Source: Rhizomicrobium sp.
GTDB taxonomy: Bacteria; Pseudomonadota; Alphaproteobacteria; Micropepsales; Micropepsaceae
Direction: 5' to 3'
DNA length: 64,000 bases
NCBI GenBank assembly: GCA_037200045.1
Contig: JBBCHM010000001.1
Coordinates: 2,294,001 to 2,358,000 of the forward strand
Program-made: the position numbers and the translations under genes
Part shown: positions 41,705 through 50,774 of the stretch, one piece after another
How the letters are laid out: each line of letters opens with the position of its first letter
How positions within the stretch are numbered: position 1 is the stretch's first letter
Notes under the pieces: generated by a model
Seen by the model: the letters and a program-made list of their open reading frames with translations, nothing else
What the model was told of the DNA's origin: nothing
The model's database searches: none

Positions 41705-42787
41705 TCAATGCGCCGAAGACGCCAGCAATTCCGCCAGATAATCCTTCCACAGCGCCGCCCAGGTGTGCGTGCCATGGCCATGCGTCTGGTCGCTGATGGG
41801 GATCAACACAAAATGGGCATGCGCGATGTCCTTGACCTCGCGCTCCGCGATGCCGAGTTCCGGCGGATTGATGAAATCGTCCGCCGAGTTTACCCACATC
41901 ACCGGCGCCTTGATCGTTCCCAGCTTCGCCTCGGGGTTGTAGTCGCGCGAGGAATCGACCTGATAGAGGAAATCGTTGGCGTCCAGGCTCGCGAGATCCT
42001 TGCCGATGACATCGGCGAGATAGGCGTCGGCCGCGTCGCGCGTCGGATAGGCCTTCTGCGCCACCAGCGGTGCGGTGCCGGCAATGACCAGGAAATCGGC
42101 CGCGGTGCGCAATCCCGCCAGCGGCTGGCTCTTGTAATCGCCGCCCTCCCAGGCCGGATCGTTCCTGATCGCGTCGATGATCATCTTGCGCCACAGCCGG
42201 TTGCGTCCCGCGATCTCGACCGGCAGGCAGGCGAGCGGCATCAGCGCGTCCATGAAATCGGGATAGGCCTCGCCCCACACGAAACTGTGCATGCAGCCCA
42301 TCGAGGTGCCCAGCACCAGGCGCAGATGGTTCACATGCAGGCCCTTGGTCAGCAGCAGATAGTCCGCCTTCACCATGTCGTCGTAGTCGTAATGCGGAAA
42401 CCGCGCGTGCAATCCGTCGCTCGGCTTGGACGATTTGCCGTGCCCGATGCCGTCGCGCAGCACGATGAAATATTTCGCCGGATCGAGCAGCCCGCCCGGC
42501 GCGAACAGAATATTGGCGAATTGCGGCCGCAGGAACTGGGTTCCGTCGCCGCCGGTGCCGTGCAGGATCAAGACCGCATTGGTCACGCGCCCCTTGGCGT
42601 CGCGCTTCGGCGTGCCGAGCGTCCGGTAGTGCAGGCGCAGATCCTTCAGCGTCTCGCCGGAGGCGAAGGCGAAATCATGCGCGATGAAATCGCCTTCGCG
42701 GGGCGCAAGGCTCGGCGGCGCATCCGCCGCGCGGGCGGGGACGGCCAGGAGAAGCGCCAGCGCGAGACCGGCCATCAGACGCGACAT
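41705..42787 (-). CDS. Secreted MetX-like alpha/beta hydrolase
   Basis: 360 residues with a Sec signal peptide (MAGLALALLLAVPARAADA). The mature part follows the homoserine O-acetyltransferase fold: LRLHYRTLGTPKRD, LILHGTGGDGTQF, nucleophile elbow LVLGTSMGCMHSF and the acid/His region VNSADDFINPPE ... THTWAALWKDYL. Being exported, it is unlikely to make methionine; it is better seen as a periplasmic esterase or acyltransferase of this fold. The DUF1028 gene lies 13 bp upstream on the same strand. Confidence 0.85.
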   Translation of the reverse strand: MSRLMAGLALALLLAVPARAADAPPSLAPREGDFIAHDFAFASGETLKDLRLHYRTLGTPKRDAKGRVTNAVLILHGTGGDGTQFLRPQFANILFAPGGLLDPAKYFIVLRDGIGHGKSSKPSDGLHARFPHYDYDDMVKADYLLLTKGLHVNHLRLVLGTSMGCMHSFVWGEAYPDFMDALMPLACLPVEIAGRNRLWRKMIIDAIRNDPAWEGGDYKSQPLAGLRTAADFLVIAGTAPLVAQKAYPTRDAADAYLADVIGKDLASLDANDFLYQVDSSRDYNPEAKLGTIKAPVMWVNSADDFINPPELGIAEREVKDIAHAHFVLIPISDQTHGHGTHTWAALWKDYLAELLASSAH

Positions 42788-42800
42788 CGGTGATGCTCCT

Positions 42801-43520
42801 TCAACGGCGGAAGCGCAGGTTCAATCCCTGCTTCGCCCAGTTCGCCTCGACAGTGTCGAGATCGTGCACGCCGGCCGGATTGGCCTTGGACGGCGAATTG
42901 CCCAGATAGGGCGCGCGCTCGCGCCGCCACACGCCGAGCAGCCGGCGCAGTTCCGGCAAGGGCTCGGCGGCGTCGTCGACCCGGATGCTGAGATCGGGGA
43001 AGTCCTCCGTCGTCACCATCACCATGGCCGCCGATTGCCGCCCGCGCCGGTCGCCGCCTGCCGCCTCGCCGGTCTCGAGCGCGGCCAGCATCCGCTCGGG
43101 CAGGGGCGCGGACGGATCGGCCTTGAAGCCGTCCAGCGTCGCCCGCGCCACCTTGTCGTTGCTCAGCATGTTGCCGGCGATGCTGACGAAGGGCTCGCCC
43201 AGATGGCCCGCCCATTCGACGCAATGCCGGCCGGTCCACCCCGCGAAGCGGCCCTGGGCATCGACGGCGTGAATCTGCCGGACCTCGCGGCCTTCGTCAC
43301 CCGCGACGGCGGCTTCGATGGCGAGCTTGGGCGACAGCCCGCGCGCCAGCCCGTCCAGGACGACGGGCGCCAGATAGCGGTTGGTGAGCGACTGGGTGCC
43401 GACCGCCCCGATGCCGGCGCGCACGAACGGCACGAAGGAGCCGCTGGCGAACGCCCTGGTCGCGACGGCGGCGCCGAACGCGCCGGTCTTCGCATCGAAG
43501 GCGACGATGGACCAGGTCAT
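42801..43520 (-). CDS. DUF1028 (Ntn-hydrolase-like) protein
   Basis: 239 residues. The N terminus MTWSIVAFDAKTGAFGAAVATRAFASG and the later GRFAGWTGRHC and FVSIAGNMLSNDKV match DUF1028. A conserved hydroxyl or Cys nucleophile is proposed for this family but its reaction is not settled. It forms an operon with the secreted MetX-like hydrolase downstream. The C-terminal region (LLGVWRRERAPYLGNSPSKA) resembles the peptidoglycan-binding-like tail of longer members. Confidence 0.85.
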   Translation of the reverse strand: MTWSIVAFDAKTGAFGAAVATRAFASGSFVPFVRAGIGAVGTQSLTNRYLAPVVLDGLARGLSPKLAIEAAVAGDEGREVRQIHAVDAQGRFAGWTGRHCVEWAGHLGEPFVSIAGNMLSNDKVARATLDGFKADPSAPLPERMLAALETGEAAGGDRRGRQSAAMVMVTTEDFPDLSIRVDDAAEPLPELRRLLGVWRRERAPYLGNSPSKANPAGVHDLDTVEANWAKQGLNLRFRR

Positions 43521-43654
43521 GGAAAATACCCCGCAACGAACGGCCAGAGCCTAGTCGCCGAAGCGCGGCGGAGCAATTTTACAGCGTCATCCCATTGGGG
43601 CGCGCCCGGCCGGAAATCGGTGCTAAGAAGACCGGAAAGAAGCGGGAGGAACGG

Positions 43655-45202
43655 ATGAACGGCGCCGAAAGCCTGGTGCGCACGCTGGTGGCGTCGGGCG
43701 TCGAGGTCTGCTTCGCCAATCCCGGCACCTCGGAGATGCATTTCGTCGCCGCGCTCGACCGGGTGGACGGCATCCGCGCCGTGCTCGGCCTGTTCGAAGG
43801 CACCGTCACCGGCATGGCCGACGGCTATGGCCGCGTAGCGGAGAAGCCGGCCAGCACCCTGCTGCATCTGGGTCCGGGCCTGGCCAACGGCCTCGCCAAC
43901 CTGCACAACGCCCGCCGCGCCGCGACGCCCATCGTGAACATCGTCGGCGACCACGCGACCTATCACGCGCAATATGACGCGCCGCTCGCCTCCGACATCA
44001 TCGGCTTCGCGCGGCCTGTCTCGGCCTGGGTCCAATCCTCGCCGAGCGCGCTGACCGTCGCGGCCGACGGCGCCCGCGCGGTGCAGGCGGCGCTGTCGCC
44101 GCCCGGCCAGATCGCGACGCTCATCCTGCCCGCCGACACCGCCTGGAACGAAGCCGAAGGCGAAGCGCCCGCGCTGCCACGTCCGCTGCCGTCCGCGGTG
44201 TCGGACGAAGCGATCTATCGCGCGGTCGCCGCGCTGAAGAACGGCAAGCGCACGACGATCCTGATCCGTGGTCACGCCCTGAAGGCGCGCGGCCTCGCCG
44301 CCGCCGGCCGCATCGCCGCCGGGAGCGGCGCGCGCCTGGCCTGCGACACCTTCACCGCGCGGCTGCAGCGCGGCGCCGGCCGCGTCGCGCTGGCGCGCAT
44401 TCCCTATTTCGCCGAGCAGATCGTCGAGTTCTTCGCCGATACCGAGCAGCTCGTCCTGGTCGGCGCCAAGCCGCCGGTCTCCTTCTTCGCCTATCCCGGC
44501 AAGCCGAGCTGGGGCTTGGCCGAAGGCTGCGTCATCCACTATCTCGCCCATGCCAATGAAGACGGCACCCAGGCGCTCGAAGCCCTCGCCGAAGCCCTGG
44601 GCGCGCCGGCCGCGCCGGCCCATGTCGCGCCGCTCAAGCGGCCCGACAGCATCGCCGACAAATTCGACCAATTCACCATCGGCCAGGTCATCGCCCGCCA
44701 TCTGCCCGAGGGCGCGATCATCTCCGACGAAGGCGCCACCTCCGGCGCCGGCACCGCGCTCGCCACCGCCACGGCCGCGCCGCACGACATTCTCAGCTTG
44801 ACCGGCGGCTCCATCGGCCAGGGCCTTCCCGTCGCGACCGGCGCGGCGGTCGGGGCGCCGGGCTCCAAGGTCGTCTGCATCCATGGCGATGGCGGGGCGA
44901 TGTACACGCTCCAGGCCCTGTGGACGCAAGCGAGAGAAAAACTCGACGTCACGACGGTGATCTTCGCCAACCGGTCCTATGCGATCCTGAACATCGAGCT
45001 GGCCCGCGTCGGCGCCGGCAATCCGGGGCCCAAGGCGCTTTCCATGCTGGACCTGCACAATCCGGAGCTCGACTGGACCAAGCTCGCCAGCGGCATGGGC
45101 GTCGAGGCCTCGCGCGCCACGAACATCCGCGATTTCGAAAGCCAGTTCGAATCCGCGATGCGCGGCAAGGGGCCCAGGCTGATCGAAGCCATCCTCGGTT
45201 AG
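43655..45202 (+). CDS. Thiamine diphosphate-dependent enzyme, acetolactate synthase-like
   Basis: 515 residues from ATG 43655 (GGGAGGAACGG upstream). The N-terminal domain has the Glu-containing FANPGTSEMHFVAAL and GLFEGTVTGMADGYGR, the C-terminal domain the ThDP motif IHGDGGAMYTLQALWTQARE ending with an Asn in FANRSYAIL. It is shorter than catabolic IlvB and lacks an adjacent small subunit, so it is probably a decarboxylase or carboligase of the acetolactate synthase-like group rather than the biosynthetic enzyme. Substrate unknown. Confidence 0.85.
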   Translation: MNGAESLVRTLVASGVEVCFANPGTSEMHFVAALDRVDGIRAVLGLFEGTVTGMADGYGRVAEKPASTLLHLGPGLANGLANLHNARRAATPIVNIVGDHATYHAQYDAPLASDIIGFARPVSAWVQSSPSALTVAADGARAVQAALSPPGQIATLILPADTAWNEAEGEAPALPRPLPSAVSDEAIYRAVAALKNGKRTTILIRGHALKARGLAAAGRIAAGSGARLACDTFTARLQRGAGRVALARIPYFAEQIVEFFADTEQLVLVGAKPPVSFFAYPGKPSWGLAEGCVIHYLAHANEDGTQALEALAEALGAPAAPAHVAPLKRPDSIADKFDQFTIGQVIARHLPEGAIISDEGATSGAGTALATATAAPHDILSLTGGSIGQGLPVATGAAVGAPGSKVVCIHGDGGAMYTLQALWTQAREKLDVTTVIFANRSYAILNIELARVGAGNPGPKALSMLDLHNPELDWTKLASGMGVEASRATNIRDFESQFESAMRGKGPRLIEAILG

Positions 45203-45263
45203 CGGCCGTCCCTCCCGGCGGGTGGTCTCGACAACCCCGCACCCCCGGCGCAATCCTAGCGCC

Positions 45264-46325
45264 ATGAGCGATGCTCCCGCCGTCCTCTCCAAGGCGCCCG
45301 CCGCGCCGGCCCTGCCGTTCGAGCAGCTCCTGTTCGTGCGCTCGCCCTTGGGCACGTTCGGCACGACGCTCGTCGTCTTCGTCGGCCTGTTCGCGAGCTT
45401 CCTGCTCGCCGCCTCGGCGCAGGGCGTCGCCGCGATCCATCGCGTGGGCGAGCGGATCGCGTTTTCCGGCGCCGCCTGGCCGGCCTTCGTGCTGTCGCTG
45501 CTCTGCGCCACCGCGCTCGGGGCGCAGCGTTTTGCCCGGCTGGCGGAGGCCGGCGACACCGCCGACTACGCCAGGATCCTGACCGGCGGCATGGCGAGCG
45601 CGCTGGACGTCACCTCGGTGGCGCCGCGCGAGGCGCGCCTCGGGCGCGCCACGCTGATCGGCGTCGCGATCGGCCTGGTCGTGAGCAGCCTCATCCGGCT
45701 CAGCGAAGTCCGCGACGGCCATTTCGTCGCGACCCTGCCGATGGCGTGGTTCGCCGTCGTGACGACCTTCATGATCGTGATGTTCACCCGGGGCGTCGAA
45801 CAGACCCGCGCCGGCAATCGCGGCTATGCCCGCACGCTCAACGCCGAACTGAAGATCGACCTGCTGCGCATCGACCAGCTTTCCGTGCTCGGCCGCTCGG
45901 CGGCGCGCACCGCGCTGATCTGGTTCGTGATCTCCGCCGTCGGCTGCCTGTTCTTCGTCGGCGGCGACCTGAACTGGCTGACGATCCTCCTGACCGCCGC
46001 CTGCGCCGCGATGGGCCTGGGCATGTTCGTGAGCATCGTGAGCCGCATTCACCGCCAGATCGTGGCCGCCAAACGGGCCGAACTCGAACGCATCCGGTGC
46101 CGGATCGACGACCTGCGCGATGCCTTGCACGAAGACGCCTTCGCCTCCGCCAAGCTGCATGGGCTGCTGGCGTACGAAAAGCGCATTTCCGACGCCCCGG
46201 AATGGCCGTTCGACCAGACCACGGCGGTGCGCGTCGTCGCATCGGCGCTGATCCTGACGGTGCCGTGGTTCGGCCAGGCCGTCGCGGCCTATCTGGTGGA
46301 GCATCTCGGCCATATCGCGGGCTAG
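45264..46325 (+). CDS. Polytopic membrane protein, unknown
   Basis: 353 residues from ATG 45264. About six membrane segments: TFGTTLVVFVGLFASFLLAA, FVLSLLCATALGA, LIGVAIGLVVSSLI, MAWFAVVTTFMIVMFT, ALIWFVISAVGCLFFVGG, LTAACAAMGLGMFVSI, and a last one near the C terminus. Between them is a charged helical stretch (IVAAKRAELERIRCRIDDLRD). No transporter motif recognised. It precedes dapB by 21 bp on the same strand; the link may be only positional. Confidence 0.65.
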   Translation: MSDAPAVLSKAPAAPALPFEQLLFVRSPLGTFGTTLVVFVGLFASFLLAASAQGVAAIHRVGERIAFSGAAWPAFVLSLLCATALGAQRFARLAEAGDTADYARILTGGMASALDVTSVAPREARLGRATLIGVAIGLVVSSLIRLSEVRDGHFVATLPMAWFAVVTTFMIVMFTRGVEQTRAGNRGYARTLNAELKIDLLRIDQLSVLGRSAARTALIWFVISAVGCLFFVGGDLNWLTILLTAACAAMGLGMFVSIVSRIHRQIVAAKRAELERIRCRIDDLRDALHEDAFASAKLHGLLAYEKRISDAPEWPFDQTTAVRVVASALILTVPWFGQAVAAYLVEHLGHIAG

Positions 46326-46346
46326 ATCGGACGATTGGGGGAAGCC

Positions 46347-47153
46347 ATGAGCGATATTGCTGTCGTCGTTGCCGGGGCTGGTGGCCGCATGGGCCATCAG
46401 ATTCTGCGCGCCGTTTCCGAAGCGCCCGGCATGACCGTGACCGGTGCGCTGGAGGCGCAAGGCCATCCCGATCTCGGCCAGGATGCCGGGACCCAGGCGG
46501 GGCTCAGGCCGCTGGGCATTCCCTTGACCGACGATCCGCTGCCGCTCCTGGCCAAGGCGCAGGCGCTGATCGATTTCACGATCCCGCGCGTCTCGGTTGA
46601 ACTGGCGGCGCTGTCGGCGCAGGCGCGCATCGTCCATGTGATCGGCACGACGGGATGCTCGGCGCAGGACGACGCGAAGATCCGCGCTGCTTCGCGCCAT
46701 GCGGTGATCGTCAAGTCGGGCAATATGAGTCTCGGCGTCAACCTTCTCGCCAAGCTGGTCGCCGAGGCCGCGAGGGCACTTCCGGCCTATGACATCGAGA
46801 TCGTGGAGATGCACCACCGCCGCAAGGTCGACGCGCCGAGCGGCACGGCGCTGATGCTCGGCGAAGCGGCGGCGCAGGCGCGGGGGATTTCGCTGGCGGA
46901 GAATTCGGATCGCGGCCGCGACGGCCAGACCGGGGCGCGCAAGGACGACGTCATCGGCTTCGCCAGCCTGCGCGGCGGCACGGTGATCGGCGAGCACCAG
47001 GTGATCCTGGCCGGCCCGAACGAGCGGATCGTGCTCGGCCACATCGCCGAGGATCGCGCCATGTTCGCGTCGGGCGCCGTGGCGGCGGCCCGGTGGGGCC
47101 AGGGCAGGAAGCCCGGCCTCTATGCGATGGCGGACGTGCTCGCCGCCGACTGA
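46347..47153 (+). CDS. dapB: 4-hydroxy-tetrahydrodipicolinate reductase
   Basis: 268 residues from ATG 46347. The NAD(P)-binding [18 protein letters not shown] opens the protein, the central [12 protein letters not shown] and the catalytic [20 protein letters not shown] follow (His pair and Lys), all diagnostic for DapB. It reduces hydroxy-tetrahydrodipicolinate to tetrahydrodipicolinate on the way to lysine and meso-diaminopimelate for peptidoglycan. Length is normal. Its last 34 bp overlap the end of the convergent Ada-like gene. Confidence 0.95.
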   Translation: MSDIAVVVAGAGGRMGHQILRAVSEAPGMTVTGALEAQGHPDLGQDAGTQAGLRPLGIPLTDDPLPLLAKAQALIDFTIPRVSVELAALSAQARIVHVIGTTGCSAQDDAKIRAASRHAVIVKSGNMSLGVNLLAKLVAEAARALPAYDIEIVEMHHRRKVDAPSGTALMLGEAAAQARGISLAENSDRGRDGQTGARKDDVIGFASLRGGTVIGEHQVILAGPNERIVLGHIAEDRAMFASGAVAAARWGQGRKPGLYAMADVLAAD

Positions 47154-48007
47154 CGCTTAGCTTGGCGCGCCGCCTCGACCGCGAGCATCGCGCGCTTGCG
47201 CTCGACGCCCCAATGATAGCCGGTCAGCGCCCCGGTGCTGCCGAGCACCCGGTGGCATGGGATGATCCAGGAGATCGGATTGCGCCCGACCGCGGCGCCG
47301 ACCGCGCGCGACGCGGTGCTCTTTCCGACATGCGCCGCGATGGCGCCGTAGCTCGACATCCGGCCCTCGGGGATCGCCAGCAGCGCCGCCCACACCTTGA
47401 TCTGCCACGGCGTGCCCAGCAGGTGCAGGCGCAGATCGCCTCTCTTGTTCGCGCCGAAAATCTCCGCCGCATATTTCGCCGTGCGCTCGGGCGCTTTCGC
47501 ATAGGCGGCGCGCGGCCAGCGCGCCTGCATGTCGGCGAGCATCTTCGCCTCCTCGCCCTCGTCGCCGAAGGCGAGGCCGCAGAGGCCCTTTGCCGTCGCC
47601 ATCACGAGCGCGACCCCGAAGGGGCACGGATGAAAGCCGTAATCGATGACCAAGCCGTCGCCGCCCTTGGCATATTCGCCCGGCGTCATCGCCTCGATCT
47701 TCAGGCAGAGATCGTGCAGCCGCGACGGACCGGAGAGTCCCGCGTCGAGCGCGGTGTCGAGCAGGCTCTTGCCGTCGACCAGATTGGCCCTGGCGTGATC
47801 GAGCGTCAGATGGCCGACGAAATTCTTCGGGCTGACCCCGACATAGCGGGTGAACAGGCGCTGGAAATGGAACGGCGACAGGCCGACCGCGCCGGCGGCG
47901 TCCTCCAGCGACGGGTGGTCGAGATAGTTGGCGGCGAGGAAGCGGATGGCGCGGCCCATGCGGCGCCAATTCGCGTCGTTCTCGTCGAAGGAGATCACGT
48001 TGCTCAT
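47120..48007 (-). CDS. Ada-like regulator with methylated-DNA-protein cysteine methyltransferase
   Basis: 295 residues from ATG 48007. An AraC-type HTH domain comes first ([20 protein letters not shown], then [20 protein letters not shown]), followed by the Ogt domain with [25 protein letters not shown] helix (quoted [17 protein letters not shown]) and the acceptor motif [12 protein letters not shown]. The N-terminal phosphotriester-binding Cys domain of full Ada is absent. It repairs O6-alkylguanine by suicide transfer and may regulate its own gene. Confidence 0.92.
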   Translation of the reverse strand: MSNVISFDENDANWRRMGRAIRFLAANYLDHPSLEDAAGAVGLSPFHFQRLFTRYVGVSPKNFVGHLTLDHARANLVDGKSLLDTALDAGLSGPSRLHDLCLKIEAMTPGEYAKGGDGLVIDYGFHPCPFGVALVMATAKGLCGLAFGDEGEEAKMLADMQARWPRAAYAKAPERTAKYAAEIFGANKRGDLRLHLLGTPWQIKVWAALLAIPEGRMSSYGAIAAHVGKSTASRAVGAAVGRNPISWIIPCHRVLGSTGALTGYHWGVERKRAMLAVEAARQAKRQSAASTSAIA

Positions 48008-48060
48008 GGGCGGAAGATGGCCCCGGCGCCGGCCGATTGCGACCCGTTTCTTGCGCGCCG

Positions 48061-49065
48061 TCAGCGCGGTTCCACCATGACCTTGCACTGGGTGGTGCGC
48101 TTTTTCAGGCCCTCGAAGGCCTTGGGCATGTCCGCGAGCGCCACCGTGTCGCTGATCATGGCGTGCGGCGGCGCCTGGCCGCCGTCCAGCATGTCCAGCG
48201 CCGCCTGGTACTCGCCCATGTTGAAGAAGGCGGAGGTCAGGATGCGCGCCTCCTTGGACACCGCCGCGAAGGGCACGAAACTGTCCAGCGCCGTGCACAG
48301 TCCCATCATCACGATGATGCCGCGCGGCCGCACATAGTCCAGCGCCTGGGCGATGGCGCCGGGCCGTCCGACGCATTCGAACACGATGTCGGGCGCGCCG
48401 CCCAGCGCCGCCGTCACCTTCGCCTTGGCGTCGTCCTTCACCGTCACGAAGGAGGTCGCGCCGAGGGTGTGGGCGAGATCGGTTTGCAGGTCGTTGAGGT
48501 CGCACACCGAGACCTTGGCGGCGCCGAGCCGGCGCGCCCAGAAGGCGACGCCGAGCCCGATCGGCCCCGCGCCCATCACCAGCACGCGGGCGCCCGCCGT
48601 CAGCCCCGACAGCGCCACGCCGTGCAGCGCCACCGCCAGCGGCTCGACCAGCGCGCCGTCGGCCAGCGAGGTCGTGCCCGGCAGGACGCGGCACTGTCCG
48701 GCGCTGGCGACCGCCAACTCGGCATAGCCGCCGCCTTGCAGCATGAATTTGTGGCACCAGGCCGTCTCGCCCGCGAGGCAGGCGGGGCAGCGGCCGCAGC
48801 CGCGCAGCGGCGCCACCGCGACCCGATCGCCTTTGCGCAGGCCTTCGACGTCCTTGCCGGTCTCGAGGATCTCGCCGGCGAATTCATGGCCGAGCACCGT
48901 GCCGGCGGCGATGCCGAAGGCGGGTTCCTCGGTCATGTGCAGATCGCTGCCGCAGATGCCGCAGCGCCCGACCCGGATCAGCACCTCGTCGGCGGCGGGC
49001 TTGGGATCGGCGACGTTCTCGACCGCAAGCGGCTGATGCAGGGCATGGAAGACGGCGGCTTTCAT
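48061..49065 (-). CDS. Zinc-dependent medium-chain alcohol/polyol dehydrogenase
   Basis: 334 residues from ATG 49065 (GAAAGG upstream). Catalytic zinc site CGICGSDLHM and GHEFAGEI, structural zinc cluster CGRCPACLAGETAWC, NAD-binding VLVMGAGPIGLGVAFWARRLG. This is the sorbitol/threonine dehydrogenase branch of MDR enzymes, oxidising secondary alcohols with NAD+. The precise substrate cannot be read. It stands 53 bp upstream of the Ada-like gene on the same strand. Confidence 0.9.
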   Translation of the reverse strand: MKAAVFHALHQPLAVENVADPKPAADEVLIRVGRCGICGSDLHMTEEPAFGIAAGTVLGHEFAGEILETGKDVEGLRKGDRVAVAPLRGCGRCPACLAGETAWCHKFMLQGGGYAELAVASAGQCRVLPGTTSLADGALVEPLAVALHGVALSGLTAGARVLVMGAGPIGLGVAFWARRLGAAKVSVCDLNDLQTDLAHTLGATSFVTVKDDAKAKVTAALGGAPDIVFECVGRPGAIAQALDYVRPRGIIVMMGLCTALDSFVPFAAVSKEARILTSAFFNMGEYQAALDMLDGGQAPPHAMISDTVALADMPKAFEGLKKRTTQCKVMVEPR

Positions 49066-49117
49066 GATGGGCCTTTCAAGGGTTGTCGTCTTGGGTTGCT
49101 TCACCCATCAACCTCAA

Positions 49118-49252
49118 ATGTCATGGCCCGCGAATGCGGGCCACCCAGGTGATCTCAGTCCAAGTCCTTCAAATCCGAGCCGGACAGCACGTCGCTCACA
49201 TCGAGCCCAATTTGATTTCAACTGGGTGGTCCGCATTCGCGGGCCATGACAT
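49118..49252. repeat. MITE/REP-like element with 31-bp inverted arms
   Basis: Arms 49118-49148 and 49222-49252 are inverted copies with one mismatch, starting ATGTCATGGCCCGCG and separated by 73 bp. Each arm is itself partly palindromic (CCCGCGAATGCGGG). The arrangement resembles interspersed REP pairs common in alphaproteobacterial intergenic regions, probably mobilised by a REP-associated tyrosine transposase elsewhere. Located between the dehydrogenase promoter and the ferritin-like gene's terminator. Confidence 0.75.
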
Positions 49253-49295
49253 CCCCGTTTTTGATTCAACCCAAATCAAATCCGCCGCGCAAGAA

Positions 49296-49320
49296 AAAGG
49301 GCGGCCCGAAGCCGCCCTTT
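49296..49320. terminator. Terminator of ferritin-like gene
   Basis: AAAGGGCGGC and GCCGCCCTTT form a 10-bp stem with loop CCGAA, flanked by A-runs on the left and T on the right, so it can act in both directions. It lies 36 bp after the stop of the minus-strand ferritin-like gene. Confidence 0.85.
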
Positions 49321-49356
49321 TCCCTTATCGAACGATCGCGTTTCGCTGTGCGACGC

Positions 49357-50469
49357 TTATTCCGCCGCGAGCAGCGAGGCGCCGAGCTTGGTGCCGCCGT
49401 TGAGCTGGATCAGGTATTTGATGCCTTCCTCGGCGATGGCGTCGCCGACCATGCGGTCGCCTTCGGCATAGAGCTCGGCCATGTCGATATAGGCGGCATA
49501 GACCGGCTTGGTGCGCTCGGTGATGATGCCGGCCTTCAGCAGCGTCTTGATCAGCACGCGGAAGATGTTGGTGGCGTCGGCCATCTCCTCGCGGATCGCC
49601 GCGTCGGTGATCGCTTCCATGAAGGCCTGCTGACACCACACGGGGTCGAGGCCGACCTCGCGATAGATCCACGCCTTCTGGTCCGGCGAGCCCAGATTGT
49701 AGAGCAGCACCTGGAACACCTGCGCCGCCCAGTCCTCGATCAGCTCGTGCTCGGACTTCGACAGATGCGGGATGGTGCGGTCGGCCCAGATCTTGCCGAA
49801 TTTGTGATGGAACGCCTCGTCGGTCATGACCATCTGCATCAGGTGGCGCATGAGCGGATCGCGCGCTTCCTTGAAGAACGTGGCGAAGGCGCCCATGGCG
49901 AGGCCTTCGACCAGCATCTGCATGCCGACGATTTTCTTCCACACCAGCGGCGAGGACACCATGTCGTTGAGCAGGTTGCCCAGCGCCGGTCCCACCTGGC
50001 ACGGCGCGCCCCAACGGGTCTGGATGTATTTGGAGAACGCGGTGACATGGCGCGCTTCCTCACGCGTCTGGTTGGCGGCGTATTCCTGGGCGCCGGGATC
50101 GCGCAGGATGTGGCAGAGCGAGGCGGACAGCGACAGCGCGCCCTGCTCGCCATGCAGGATCGAGGACAGCGACCACAGCGTGTCGAGATTGGCGAGCTTG
50201 ATCTTCTGCTTCTCGTCCAGCTTGTCGCCGATCGCGGTCTTCAGATCGCCATTGAGCTGCGGATTGACGAGATAGTCGTTCTCCAGGTCGAAGGGCGCCG
50301 AGAAGTCGATGTACTTCTTGTCGAGCGGATCCCAGAAATGGTCGTGGGTGGCGCTGATGATCTTGTCGAACGCGCCGGAGCGCTCGCCATAGCGCTTGGT
50401 GTCCAGCATCGCCGGAAAATCGTTCGGATCGACCGCGTTATAGGCGGGGTCCTTGGTGATGTTGTCCAT
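49357..50469 (-). CDS. Ferritin-like di-iron domain protein
   Basis: 370 residues from ATG 50469. Helical sequence with spaced iron-ligand candidates: ILHGEQGALSLSASLCHILR, NQTREEARHVTAF (ExxRH), MLVEGLAMGAFATFFKEARD and VMTDEAFHHKFGKIWAD (ExxH). This four-helix pattern is that of ferritin-like oxidases/oxygenases such as AurF-type or ribonucleotide reductase R2-like proteins, but the exact family is not certain. Probably an O2-using oxidase; the substrate is unknown. No reductase partner nearby. Confidence 0.75.
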   Translation of the reverse strand: MDNITKDPAYNAVDPNDFPAMLDTKRYGERSGAFDKIISATHDHFWDPLDKKYIDFSAPFDLENDYLVNPQLNGDLKTAIGDKLDEKQKIKLANLDTLWSLSSILHGEQGALSLSASLCHILRDPGAQEYAANQTREEARHVTAFSKYIQTRWGAPCQVGPALGNLLNDMVSSPLVWKKIVGMQMLVEGLAMGAFATFFKEARDPLMRHLMQMVMTDEAFHHKFGKIWADRTIPHLSKSEHELIEDWAAQVFQVLLYNLGSPDQKAWIYREVGLDPVWCQQAFMEAITDAAIREEMADATNIFRVLIKTLLKAGIITERTKPVYAAYIDMAELYAEGDRMVGDAIAEEGIKYLIQLNGGTKLGASLLAAE

Positions 50470-50774
50470 GTGCCGCACTCCCTCATTCCGTCTGGGTTAT
50501 TGCCCTTGATGGAAGGATACGCCGCTGCGCTTCCAGCGCAAGAAAAAATGACGGCGCCGTCAAGAAATTGAACGGATATTATAAACAACACGATAACAAC
50601 GACTTATATGGCGGTCCGGGTCGAAATCAGGCGGCGGCCGGGCCGGCGATGCGCCCAGGGTGGCGGATCGCGCGCCGCGCCGGTTAAGCGATCGCGGCGC
50701 CGTCGGTTGCGGTGCCGCGAATCTTCCGCGATGACACGTGTTAGGATTCGTTCTTCGCCATACCAAGGTCCGGC
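50470..50774. other. Divergent intergenic region with 14-bp palindrome
   Basis: No gene is seen in these 305 bp. TGACGGCGCCGTCA at 50549-50562 is a perfect palindrome between the divergent ferritin-like and CHASE2-cyclase genes and could be an operator for either. An A+T-rich stretch follows (50570-50610), a likely promoter area, without clear consensus boxes. Confidence 0.4.

Noticed and set aside
43517..45559. Long minus-strand ORF opposite the TPP enzyme; similar long ORFs at 44949-47042, 50604-53618 and 59023-61140
   Set aside because: All are antisense shadows of genes with clear catalytic motifs and contain no recognisable domain of their own.
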